This document shows, one piece after another, positions 7,167 to 15,023 of a DNA stretch of 38,431 bases. This DNA comes from Bacteroidetes bacterium UBA2664 (GTDB lineage Bacteria > Bacteroidota > Rhodothermia > Balneolales > Balneolaceae). Made by a program: the position numbers and the translations under genes. The stretch spans positions 1 through 38,431 of the forward strand of contig DEMS01000041.1 in assembly GCA_002359315.1 (NCBI GenBank), in the 5' to 3' direction. A model generated the notes under the pieces. It had not been told where the DNA came from, did no database searches, and was given only the letters and a program-made list of their open reading frames with translations. Each line of letters starts with the position of its first letter. Position 1 is the first letter of the stretch.

Positions 7167-8267
7167 ATGAACTTTCTTTGGCGATATTTATTAGTAACGG
7201 CTCTTATTTTAATCTGCACTGTTTTATCTGTGGACGCTCAAGTTGTATTGGAGCGTGTATCGATCACAGAACGGGCAGATGGCCAGGGAGTGGTTATACG
7301 GAATCATCTTTCTATGATGCCGGACTCATTTCAAGTGATTCAGCCCACTGAAAATCGTATTCAATTCATTCTCTATTCTGAGGGGATTGAGGGTGAAGAT
7401 TTTATTGAAGCTGAATTAACAGATGAGATTGAACAAGTTGAATATTTTATCGGCGCCGGCTTTTTTGCATATGAAATTACGTTAGAGGAAGGAGTATTCT
7501 ATTTGGGCAACGCATACCCGGATGTCAATCAAACAGATGTTTTACTCTCTTTAGAAAGAGTACAGGCCACTGATCTTGCCGGTGTATTAGAACCGGGGTT
7601 GCAGCTATTTGAAGGAAGGCCAATAGCGGATGAGGAAGAATCCGAAACGGAACCGGCAGGGAGATCGCCCGATGCGGAGGATGCTGTTGATGTAGAAATA
7701 AACAGAGTTAAATCAACATTTGGGATCAAAGCCGGTCTTACTTCTGCCGATATCTATGGTACAGGATATGGCCGTAATCCAAGGAATGGGTCTGTGTTTG
7801 CCATTTCTGCAGTGATCAATTTTCCAACATACTTACCCTATGATTTGAGTTTGGGCTTAGAAACGGGGGTTTACTTCACCCAAAAAGGCTTTACCGACAT
7901 TACATCGACAAAATTTACAGGGATTGAAACAGAGTTTGATTACGTTGAAATTCCGGTATTGGCAAAGCTGAAATACAGAGAACAGAACCGTTTTTCGCCA
8001 CACATTGTACTGGGCCCGTATATCGGATTTTTAGCAAATGCGGAGAATGTACGTGAGAATGGAGAGCGTATTGATCTGGATGAATTTACGAGTGCTGTTG
8101 ATATTGGAGGGTTAGCCGGTGTTGGATTGGATATCCGTTTAGGAAATTATATAGTTGATCTGCAAATTCGTCAATCGATCGGATTCAAGACTCTGTTCAA
8201 TGAGGTTACTTTCAATGATGAGGAAAAACTTCGTCAACTCTCACTCATCATTGGATTGAGATTTTAG
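7167..8267 (+). CDS. outer-membrane beta-barrel protein (PorT/OMP_b-brl_2-like)
   Basis: A 366-residue protein with a signal peptide (residues 1-24, VDA|Q). Residues 25-150 form a beta-rich region I do not recognise. An acidic Glu/Asp-rich linker (about 155-176) follows. The C-terminal half (about 185-366) has the alternating pattern of an eight-strand-type Bacteroidota barrel: FGIKAGLT, LSLGLETGVYFTQKGF, YVEIPVLAKLKY and a terminal strand LSLIIGLRF ending in Phe, as expected for BAM-dependent insertion. It probably sits in the outer membrane with the N-terminal region in the periplasm. No partner genes adjoin it: uvrA lies upstream and the next gene is convergent. Specific function unknown. 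Confidence 0.75.
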   Translation: MNFLWRYLLVTALILICTVLSVDAQVVLERVSITERADGQGVVIRNHLSMMPDSFQVIQPTENRIQFILYSEGIEGEDFIEAELTDEIEQVEYFIGAGFFAYEITLEEGVFYLGNAYPDVNQTDVLLSLERVQATDLAGVLEPGLQLFEGRPIADEEESETEPAGRSPDAEDAVDVEINRVKSTFGIKAGLTSADIYGTGYGRNPRNGSVFAISAVINFPTYLPYDLSLGLETGVYFTQKGFTDITSTKFTGIETEFDYVEIPVLAKLKYREQNRFSPHIVLGPYIGFLANAENVRENGERIDLDEFTSAVDIGGLAGVGLDIRLGNYIVDLQIRQSIGFKTLFNEVTFNDEEKLRQLSLIIGLRF

Positions 8268-8325
8268 TTAGAATCGCTTCATCCGTGAAGTGAATAAACG
8301 GACTGTTAAATAAATGGGTTTCTGT

Positions 8326-8823
8326 TTATTGAATTGCCGGCCTGACAGGTTCTATTCGGCTGGTCGTCCAATAGAGAAAAAGATAAAGGCCTAAAAATGT
8401 AGACAGAAGTGTCACTTCAAGTGAAATCATATTTGACCCATATAGGGCCCCTATGATCGCGCCCAAAAAATATTCAGGATATTTTTTGATTAAACCTTTC
8501 TCATCTGTTTTCTCTTTAACCTCTTGTTCTATAATTACTTCATCGCCTTTCATTAAGAAAGTTTTGAAGTGATATTTGGCTCTGTGAAGGGTATAAATAC
8601 GAACTTTATAATGGGTGTTATTCAGCGTAAAAGGGTGTTCAGAGTTTTTTCTGAAGCTCCATTTTTTTGAGACCAGTTTTTCATCGACAAATAGCTTTTC
8701 AATTCCGTTATAGAGCGAAATCCAAAATCTGATTTTGGTACCATTCAGGATGAAAATAAAATTACCGCCTTTATGCAGAGATAATTCTATACTAAGAATC
8801 TCCGCAATATCTGTACTATTCAT
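8326..8823 (-). CDS. uncharacterised membrane protein linked to the stomatin operon
   Basis: 165 residues, not recognised as a named family. Residues 1-105 look like a soluble beta-sandwich (repeated beta stretches: NFIFILNG, KIRFWISLY, EKLFVDEKLV, SKKWSFR, HYKVRIYTL, KTFLMKGDEVI). The pattern of a short strand, VDxKLV, then W-x-F and a Gly-Asp hairpin resembles FAIM-like beta-sandwich proteins; this is a fold guess only. A charged linker (EVKEKTDEKGLIKK) leads to two hydrophobic segments at about 117-135 and 136-152, so it is probably a membrane hairpin with a soluble N-terminal domain. The gene starts 6 bases after the upstream stomatin stop, so it is very likely cotranscribed with it. Confidence 0.65.
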   Translation of the reverse strand: MNSTDIAEILSIELSLHKGGNFIFILNGTKIRFWISLYNGIEKLFVDEKLVSKKWSFRKNSEHPFTLNNTHYKVRIYTLHRAKYHFKTFLMKGDEVIIEQEVKEKTDEKGLIKKYPEYFLGAIIGALYGSNMISLEVTLLSTFLGLYLFLYWTTSRIEPVRPAIQ

Positions 8824-8829
8824 TGAGCA

Positions 8830-9771
8830 CTATTTTTTCTTTTTTTGCTTTATCAAGTCATGAATTGAGAGGCCCTCTAACAGAGCGTCATAACTTGAGA
8901 TATCCTTTGGAAGGATGATTTCATTCTCTTTTCGAGCCAGTCCGGATAGATGGCCGATATATTTTTCACTCAATTGCAGCTGCATTGCCTCCGTACCGCC
9001 CGGTTGTGTAAGGGCATCCGCTATTTGTTCGATTGAAGAAGCCGTTGCTTCGGCGATTGCCTCAATTTCCTGTGCACGTCCTTCTGCTTCATTGATACGC
9101 CGCTGCATTTCTGCTTCAGAGATATTGATTATTTCAGCGCGCCTGCCCTCTGCATCATTCACTTTTGATCCCTGAACCCCTTCCGATCTTGCGATAATTG
9201 CACGCCGATCACGCTCCGCAGTCATTTGTCTCTCCATCGCATTTTGAACAGTGCGAGGAGTTAGGATATTTTTTATTTCATACCTGTGCACTTTTATTCC
9301 CCACGATTTCTCCATCTCACTCAATACATTTACAACCTCCATACTCATTTTTGCACGTTCTTCAAATGTTTCATCCAGATCCATAAGTCCAATTACAGAG
9401 CGTGTTGTGGTTTGAGCCAGCTGCACCGCTGCGTATCGGTAATCGGTAACACCGTAGCTGGCATTTACCGGATCCATGACACTGATATAGATAACACCAT
9501 CCACTTCAACCTTCACATTATCTTTTGTGAAGCACTCTTGAGGCTCTACCTCAATCGTCTCCTCCCTGAGATCCAATTTATACACTACCCGGTCAAGAAA
9601 TGGAAAGAGTGCATGAAACCCGGGCCCCAAAGTGGTGTTGTAATTTCCAAGCCGTTCAACGATATGAGCATATTGATTGGGTACCAATCGAATGGCCTGT
9701 AAAAATTTGAACGTCAAAAAGATGGCAAAAAGACCCAATACTATCTGGCTAAAAAGTTCTAATCCTTGCAT
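8830..9771 (-). CDS. SPFH/Band-7 stomatin-family membrane protein (QmcA-like)
   Basis: 313 residues. An N-terminal membrane segment (about 7-25) is followed by the SPFH/Band 7 domain (about 27-190: VPNQYAHIVERLG, GPGFHALFPFLDRV, a TKDNVKVEVDGVIY-type strand, AQTTTRSVIG). A long charged helix (about 190-250) with repeated RRAEII, INEAEGRAQEIEAIAEA units is typical of stomatin oligomerisation, and a short tail ends in KKKK. These proteins form large rings or scaffolds on the cytoplasmic membrane and often pair with NfeD proteins. The ATG directly abuts the TAA of the upstream paralogue, so the two are translationally linked. The close paralogy suggests a hetero-oligomer; this is inference. Confidence 0.9.
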   Translation of the reverse strand: MQGLELFSQIVLGLFAIFLTFKFLQAIRLVPNQYAHIVERLGNYNTTLGPGFHALFPFLDRVVYKLDLREETIEVEPQECFTKDNVKVEVDGVIYISVMDPVNASYGVTDYRYAAVQLAQTTTRSVIGLMDLDETFEERAKMSMEVVNVLSEMEKSWGIKVHRYEIKNILTPRTVQNAMERQMTAERDRRAIIARSEGVQGSKVNDAEGRRAEIINISEAEMQRRINEAEGRAQEIEAIAEATASSIEQIADALTQPGGTEAMQLQLSEKYIGHLSGLARKENEIILPKDISSYDALLEGLSIHDLIKQKKKK

Positions 9772-10722
9772 TTAATTTCCTCCTCTATCATTGGATGCGG
9801 TTGACTCTGACCTTCCGGTTGTGTGATGGCTGATTTTGCCGACTCCTTCAAAGAATGTCTTCAGATTGGCTGTTTCTGTGGGTAGTACAGAGACTGTAGA
9901 TTTCTTCAATATTTTCCCGAATTCATCGATATACTGTTCAACCAATTTTGTTTTTACGGCTGTTTCTCCGCCCGGTTTTGAGATCGCTTCAGCGACACGT
10001 CTCAATCCCTTTGCAGTGGCAGTTGCAACCAGTTCGATCTCCTGTGCACGACCTTTGGCCTCATTAATTCTTCGTTGGCGCTGAGCTTCGGATATCAAAA
10101 CCTGACTCTGTTGCTCTCCTTCAGATTCGTTGATACGTGCCTGTCGATGTCCTTCAGAATTGGTGATTTCTGCTCGTTTTTCTCTTTCGGCTTCCATCTG
10201 TTTTTCCATAGTATCAATAATCAATTTGGATGGACTGATATTCCGAATTTCATATCTGAGCACTTTCACACCCCAGGGATCAGCGGCTTTGTCAATTTCA
10301 CGAACGATATTTTCATTCATCCGATCCCGTTCAGAAAAAGTATCATCGAGAGTCAGTTTTCCAACTTCACTTCGCATGGTTGTTTGTGCCAGGTTTACCG
10401 ATGCGGCCTGATAATTTGAGATACCATAACTGGCTTTATAGGAATCCATCACTTTGATATAAACAAGTCCATCAACGGAAACTTCAATATTATCTTTGGT
10501 GATACAAGTCTGGCTGGGGACATCAAGCACCTGCTCACGCATCTCCTGATGGTAAGCCGCTCGATCTACAAAAGGAATCATGAAATGAAATCCCGGTTTA
10601 AGTGTCTTTTTATATTTTCCGAGTCGTTCCTGAATCACCTCCTCTCTCATTTCAACGATGATAAATAGACGTGTAAAGATGAAGAAAGTTATGATGACCA
10701 GTATGAGTAGTGTTGTCCACAT
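9772..10722 (-). CDS. SPFH/Band-7 stomatin-family membrane protein, second paralogue
   Basis: 316 residues with the same plan as its downstream neighbour: membrane segment (about 3-20), SPFH domain (EEVIQERLGKYKKTLKPGFHF, TKDNIEVSVDGLVYIK, AQTTMRSEVG), then a coiled-coil rich in Glu/Ala/Arg (about 185-245) and a low-complexity C-terminus (TTGRSESTASNDRGGN). A membrane-microdomain scaffold role follows from the family. Its stop codon touches the next start. Upstream, 148 bases separate it from the NfeD gene on the same strand, so all four genes may share a transcript or this gene may have its own promoter; I see no clear box in that gap. Confidence 0.9.
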   Translation of the reverse strand: MWTTLLILVIITFFIFTRLFIIVEMREEVIQERLGKYKKTLKPGFHFMIPFVDRAAYHQEMREQVLDVPSQTCITKDNIEVSVDGLVYIKVMDSYKASYGISNYQAASVNLAQTTMRSEVGKLTLDDTFSERDRMNENIVREIDKAADPWGVKVLRYEIRNISPSKLIIDTMEKQMEAEREKRAEITNSEGHRQARINESEGEQQSQVLISEAQRQRRINEAKGRAQEIELVATATAKGLRRVAEAISKPGGETAVKTKLVEQYIDEFGKILKKSTVSVLPTETANLKTFFEGVGKISHHTTGRSESTASNDRGGN

Positions 10723-10870
10723 AATGATGGTTTTATTTCAAGAGTTGTAAATTAGAATTTCCCGGTCAGACTTGAATCATCAAACAGTACGAAAAAGTAT
10801 GTTGACGGGATAAAAAAAAGTTAATATTACCATTCAAAAATTTTAGGAGTCAATCTGCTGATGCGGCCGA

Positions 10871-11368
10871 TCAGCTTGTCTTGTCTCGATTCCGATCGAA
10901 TAAAGTTTCAGAATCTGAATCCGCTTTTTCTACAATCCAGGTTGTATTTTCACGATAACTGATTCGTGCTTTGGTTCCGGGCTCCAGAGTACCGTCAATG
11001 GTACGTGCCTGCCAGGAGATCCCCTGAAAACGAATTCTGCCACTGTTATCCGTATCATTGACTGTTTCAACGACATCCACAATCTGATCAATTGCTTCAT
11101 AATCTTCATCGGCAAATTTGAAAGAGCGCTCTCCCTTCAGATATTTTCTGATGAATGGCCGTATCAAAATCGTCAACGTAACTGTAAGAGTAAGCCATAC
11201 AAAGATTGCGGACAGTGGATTTGATAAAAAACCCAGCCATCGGATGATTCCGACAGTGAGGCCGCTAAACCCTAAAAAAAGTGCAACTCCACTCGGAAGA
11301 ACAGTTTCTAAAATCATCAATATGATCCCACCGACGATAAACAGCCAGGTGAGTGTCTCACTATCCAT
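10871..11368 (-). CDS. NfeD-like membrane protein with C-terminal OB fold
   Basis: 165 residues. Three hydrophobic segments lie in the first 75 residues (WLFIVGGIILMILE, VALFLGFSGLTVGIIRW, AIFVWLTLTVTLTILI). A soluble domain follows (about 85-155) with the NfeD pattern GRIRFQGISWQART, LEPGTKARI and TTWIVEKA. This is the short NfeD type (YbbK-like) without a ClpP-type protease domain. NfeD and stomatins are a known partnership in which NfeD binds the stomatin scaffold, and both SPFH genes lie directly downstream here. A perfect TAnnTTTG box (11414-11421, minus strand) sits about 45 bases upstream of the start. Confidence 0.85.
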   Translation of the reverse strand: MDSETLTWLFIVGGIILMILETVLPSGVALFLGFSGLTVGIIRWLGFLSNPLSAIFVWLTLTVTLTILIRPFIRKYLKGERSFKFADEDYEAIDQIVDVVETVNDTDNSGRIRFQGISWQARTIDGTLEPGTKARISYRENTTWIVEKADSDSETLFDRNRDKTS

Positions 11369-11413
11369 TGATTTCTCTTAATTTATGTTGAAGAATGATC
11401 AATAAAAGAATAA

Positions 11414-11421
11414 CAAAAATA
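11414..11421 (-). promoter_or_regulatory. candidate Bacteroidota-type -7 box for the NfeD/stomatin operon
   Basis: The minus strand reads TATTTTTG, a perfect match to TAnnTTTG, placed to give a leader of about 40 bases before the NfeD ATG. No convincing -33 box is seen. The surrounding DNA is very AT-rich, so chance is possible. Confidence 0.3.
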
Positions 11422-11500
11422 ATAGGATATTTTTATATAATATTTATGATTTTTTAAAAAACCGAAAATTGGTGCAGCAAGGGGCCATTTGGCTATTTGC

Positions 11501-11532
11501 AAAAGGTCAAAAGTTGAAAAGGTCAAAAGTTG
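11501..11532 (+). repeat. direct duplication of a 16-bp word
   Basis: AAAAGGTCAAAAGTTG occurs twice back to back (11501-11516 and 11517-11532), followed by a third partial AAAAG. It lies about 40 bases before the minisatellite. Confidence 0.8.
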
Positions 11533-11570
11533 AAAAGAATTTTTAATGAAATTGAGAGATAAAAGGAACG

Positions 11571-11698
11571 AGGGAGTGAGGGATGAAGGAGTGAGGAATG
11601 AGGAATGAGGGATGAAGGAGTGAGGAATGAGGGATGAAGGAGTGAGGAATGAGGGATGAAGGAGTGAGGGATGAGGGTTGAAGGAGTGAGGGATGAAG
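11571..11698 (+). repeat. 22-bp purine-rich minisatellite
   Basis: The unit GGATGAAGGAGTGAGGAATG + AG repeats from 11581. Unit 1 has an extra 7-bp GAATGAG, units 2-4 are 11610-11631, 11632-11653 and 11654-11675, and a shortened unit follows. The plus strand is almost free of C over this stretch. There are no unique spacers, so it is not a CRISPR array. Confidence 0.9.
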
Positions 11699-11703
11699 AA
11701 ATC

Positions 11704-11748
11704 GTACAGAATCCGTTCAGATAAAGATTTTTTGAACGGATTCTGTAC
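11704..11748 (-). terminator. perfect 16-bp inverted repeat downstream of the efflux operon
   Basis: The arms GTACAGAATCCGTTCA (11704-11719) and TGAACGGATTCTGTAC (11733-11748) are exact inverted copies with a 13-base loop. It lies 20 bases after the stop of the last RND gene on the minus strand. It has no clean T-run on that strand, so it may act as a weak terminator or mRNA-stabilising hairpin. Confidence 0.55.
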
Positions 11749-11768
11749 AATTGATTAAAAAAGAGTTG

Positions 11769-14700
11769 TTATTTTGAAAAGGCTTCTTTCACACTTTTTC
11801 TTCTTTTTTTCGAAATACCAATGACTACGGCCGGAACCACATAAAGCGTCATGATCGTAGCAAAGGCGAGCCCACCAATAACAGATCTGGCGAGAGGGCT
11901 CCAGGTTTCTGATCCGGCGCCAAATGCTAAAGCCAATGGAATCATAGAGCAGATCGTTGTTAATGCAGTCAATAAAATAGGCCTCATTCTGCGTTGACAA
12001 GCTTCGAGGAAAAGCGGCAGGTATTCGGTCTCTTTTTCACGGCCTTTTGTATTTAGATGAATGAAATCCAATAGTACAATCCCATTATTGACCACAATCC
12101 CAATCAAAATGACAATTCCGATATAAGCCGGTACGCTCAGTGTGGTTCCGGTGATTTGTAAAAATACGAGCGACCCAAAAAAGGCAAGAGGGACGGAAAA
12201 CATCACAATAAATGGATCTCGAAGATTTTCAAACAGAGATGCCATCACCATATAAGTAAGGATCAGAGCGAGCAGGACGGCGATAAGGATTTCACTGCCG
12301 CTCTCTTGCTGGGCAAATACAGATCCTGCAAACTCATAACGGTAACCGTCCGGAAGAATCATTTCATTCTCAAGCAGATCAACGATTCGTTGTTGATATT
12401 CCTCCATATCACCTCTAACGATGACACTCACATCCAGCAGTGTTTCTCGATCGCGCCGGGTTATGGTATTGAGTCCTTCTTCGGTCCGGAATTCACCCAG
12501 CCCAAACACGGGGATTCGCTGATCCTCATACTGAGCCAGCTCCATCGCAAACAGATCTTCCCTGTTTTGATACTGATTCCGTGCATTTCGAACCTGAATC
12601 GGAATTTCACGCCCATCTTCCCTGTAGAAACTGGCTCGCGATCCACGGGTTTGGGTACCTAACTCAGATGCAATATTAGTTGATGAAATACCGGTTCGGC
12701 TGATTCTAATTCTGTCGAGTTCATAGACAAGTTCCGGTGCCGGACTGGATCTGGGATTAGTCACTGAGATCACTTGAGGATCATCAATCAGTGCCTCTTC
12801 CATTTCAAGGGTGAGTTTCTGCAGCACTTCAATATCGGGCCCGATTAAACTCACCCGAATACCGCGGCCCCCAAATCCTCTTCCCATTGGAATGCCTCCA
12901 CTTCCACCCAGATTGGCAATATCAATCGTTACGTCCGGTTCACGAAGCAGTTCCTGAAGTCTGGATGCTACTTCTGATGTAATTTCATCCCGTTCATTTT
13001 CTTTGACGAGGGTGATACTTAACGTTCCGGCATTGCTAAGTGTGCTGCGGCCTCTCTGCCCAATACTTGTAATTACTGTTTCAACTTCAGGTTCGAGGAG
13101 GAGCCTGTCAGTATACTCCCTAAGCAGCGTGGCAGTCGTAGACAATTTATTTCCTGCCGGCAGTTCAACGCGCAGATCAAACTGCCCTTCGTCCGTCTCC
13201 GGGAAAAACTCTTTTTCAATATTTCCAAAAATGTAGTTTGCTCCGAATATGATTCCCAATACTGCAATCACTACCACATATTTTCTTGCTAAAATCCACT
13301 CCAGTGATGAGATATAATTGGTTTCAAGGGATTTAATAAAACCCATGGTATAATTTCTCTTCAGAAACTCATCTCTTCTGAGTAACATCGAGGCCAATAC
13401 CGGTATAAGTATTATTGAGGCTAAAAAAGAGAATGCAATTGCAATGGAAATGGTTAATGCCAGATCTTTGGCAACGGTTCCTGCAAACCCGGAGAGTGTT
13501 AAGATGGGTATAAAAACTGCAATGGTGGTTAATGTTGATCCTAAAAGAGCCCCACCCACTTCATTGGTTCCGGCGAGAGCTGCTTCGAATCGATTCTTCC
13601 CCTTTTCCAGCTGATAGGCGATACTCTCTGACACAACAATCGAGTTATCGACCAACAGGCCGATCGCAAGTGCCAGTCCGGTTATAGAGATAATATTCAA
13701 TGTGATGTCGAGGGCATACATGGCAGCAAAGGTAGCTGTAAGAGAAACCGGTATACTCATGGCAACCACAAAAGCAATTCTCCAGCCACCCATAAAAAGC
13801 AATAGAATAATAACCACAACAACCAGCGCGATCAGTGCAGATTGAGCCAGGTTTGAGATGGAGTCTTCAATAAACTGGCCTTCATTACTAAGTACCTGCA
13901 TTGTAATACTGGATGGCAGATTGGGGCTGAATTCCTCCATCGTTGCAATCACCTGATGGGTCACATCCAACGTGTTGGCATCCGACTGTTTTTGTATGTC
14001 AACGGTTACACTGTTGCGGCCATTGATCTCAACGATATTTCTGATATCCTCATAATCGTCGCGAACAACAGCGACATCTCTTACCCGAATGGGGGTATCA
14101 TCAACCATTGTGATTACTGTTTGGGAAATTTGCTCAATATTGTTGTACATCGATTGAGCTCTGACACTGTAGCTGATTCTATCAGCCACCAAATTACCGA
14201 TCGGTTGCTGAATATTGTTCGAGCGAATGCTATTGACGACCTGATTCGGCATGATATTATGTCGCGCCAACGCTGCCGGAAGCAGATCGACGTAGATATT
14301 ACGAGTGAGGCCCCCCCGGGTTTCTGCTGATGCCACTCCCGGTATTCTTTCAAACCGGGGTTCAATAAACTCAGTGGAGAGTGTCCGAAGTTCGTCCAGC
14401 CCCATTACATCAGACTCCACACTTACCCTCATCACCGGTGCTCTGTCCGGATCAAATTGAAAAATAACAGGTTCATTTGCTTCAGCGGGAAGTTGCGCAC
14501 GAATTCTTTCAACCGATTCTCTTACTTTTTGCTCTGTAACCATGATACTGGTACCCGGTTTCAGCCTCAGAATCAAAAAAGCACCTCCCTGCCGGACATT
14601 GGAGTCCAGGGTCTCCACCCCTTCTACTCCCATCACAGCCCCTTCAATAGGCTCTACAACCAATCGAAGCATATCATCCGGAGAAACATTTGAGTAGTTA

Positions 14701-14855
14701 ACAGATATCCCCATCACCGGCACGTCAAAAGAGGGATAGAGAGTCACCTTTAAATTGGTAAGAGAAAATATTCCAAAGCCGATCACGAGGAGCGACATCA
14801 TAATCGCTGTAACCGGTCTTTTTAATATTTTTTCTGTGATGGTAATCTTTTTCAT
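11769..14855 (-). CDS. RND efflux permease, HAE-type (second of two)
   Basis: 1028 residues, the usual length of an inner-membrane RND pump. It has the first transmembrane helix at about 14-32, two large periplasmic domains and the TM4 motif GLLVDNSIVV (D403-N404). TM10 reads VVNNGIVLLDF. The canonical AcrB proton-relay pair Asp-Asp and the TM10 Lys are therefore Asp-Asn and Asn; the first Asp is kept. This variant is frequent in related RND pumps, so it is probably functional. The C-terminus has TALTTICSMIPLALAFGAG...ETWSPLARSVIGG. It is the last gene of the adaptor-permease-permease operon, 168 bases after the first permease. Substrate unknown; drugs, bile-like compounds or lipids are typical. 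Confidence 0.9.
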   Translation of the reverse strand: MKKITITEKILKRPVTAIMMSLLVIGFGIFSLTNLKVTLYPSFDVPVMGISVNYSNVSPDDMLRLVVEPIEGAVMGVEGVETLDSNVRQGGAFLILRLKPGTSIMVTEQKVRESVERIRAQLPAEANEPVIFQFDPDRAPVMRVSVESDVMGLDELRTLSTEFIEPRFERIPGVASAETRGGLTRNIYVDLLPAALARHNIMPNQVVNSIRSNNIQQPIGNLVADRISYSVRAQSMYNNIEQISQTVITMVDDTPIRVRDVAVVRDDYEDIRNIVEINGRNSVTVDIQKQSDANTLDVTHQVIATMEEFSPNLPSSITMQVLSNEGQFIEDSISNLAQSALIALVVVVIILLLFMGGWRIAFVVAMSIPVSLTATFAAMYALDITLNIISITGLALAIGLLVDNSIVVSESIAYQLEKGKNRFEAALAGTNEVGGALLGSTLTTIAVFIPILTLSGFAGTVAKDLALTISIAIAFSFLASIILIPVLASMLLRRDEFLKRNYTMGFIKSLETNYISSLEWILARKYVVVIAVLGIIFGANYIFGNIEKEFFPETDEGQFDLRVELPAGNKLSTTATLLREYTDRLLLEPEVETVITSIGQRGRSTLSNAGTLSITLVKENERDEITSEVASRLQELLREPDVTIDIANLGGSGGIPMGRGFGGRGIRVSLIGPDIEVLQKLTLEMEEALIDDPQVISVTNPRSSPAPELVYELDRIRISRTGISSTNIASELGTQTRGSRASFYREDGREIPIQVRNARNQYQNREDLFAMELAQYEDQRIPVFGLGEFRTEEGLNTITRRDRETLLDVSVIVRGDMEEYQQRIVDLLENEMILPDGYRYEFAGSVFAQQESGSEILIAVLLALILTYMVMASLFENLRDPFIVMFSVPLAFFGSLVFLQITGTTLSVPAYIGIVILIGIVVNNGIVLLDFIHLNTKGREKETEYLPLFLEACQRRMRPILLTALTTICSMIPLALAFGAGSETWSPLARSVIGGLAFATIMTLYVVPAVVIGISKKRRKSVKEAFSK

Positions 14856-15023
14856 AATGGTTCCGTGGTTTTATACCAGTTAAGCAGCAGATGGTTCACT
14901 ACTTAATTCACTTGTAAAGTGTACCTGCATATTTAATAAACAGTTATTTTGAATATCTAATATTGTGATTTTGTAAAAATCATTGTTAAAAATTGTATTC
15001 CGAATCCTGTGCGGTAAAGCCCT

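Larger units (their letters stand above)
11369..11768. other. 400-base gene-free interval with satellite and inverted repeat
   Basis: It holds the NfeD promoter region, a duplicated 16-bp word, the 22-bp minisatellite and a long inverted repeat just past the efflux operon. The only open frames here are low-complexity translations of the satellite. Confidence 0.75.

Noticed and set aside
8268..8325. Short inverted repeats (CTTCA/TGAAG, AATAAAC/GTTTATT) between convergent genes as a bidirectional terminator
   Set aside because: The stems are only 5-7 bp and AT-rich, with no proper T-run on either strand.
11571..11698. A possible CRISPR array in the 22-bp repeats
   Set aside because: The units are contiguous without unique spacers and no cas genes are present.
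11523..11750. A 75-codon minus-strand open frame with repeated PHSSLLHPS peptides
   Set aside because: It is a translation of the 22-bp minisatellite plus the inverted repeat, with no start-site or domain support.
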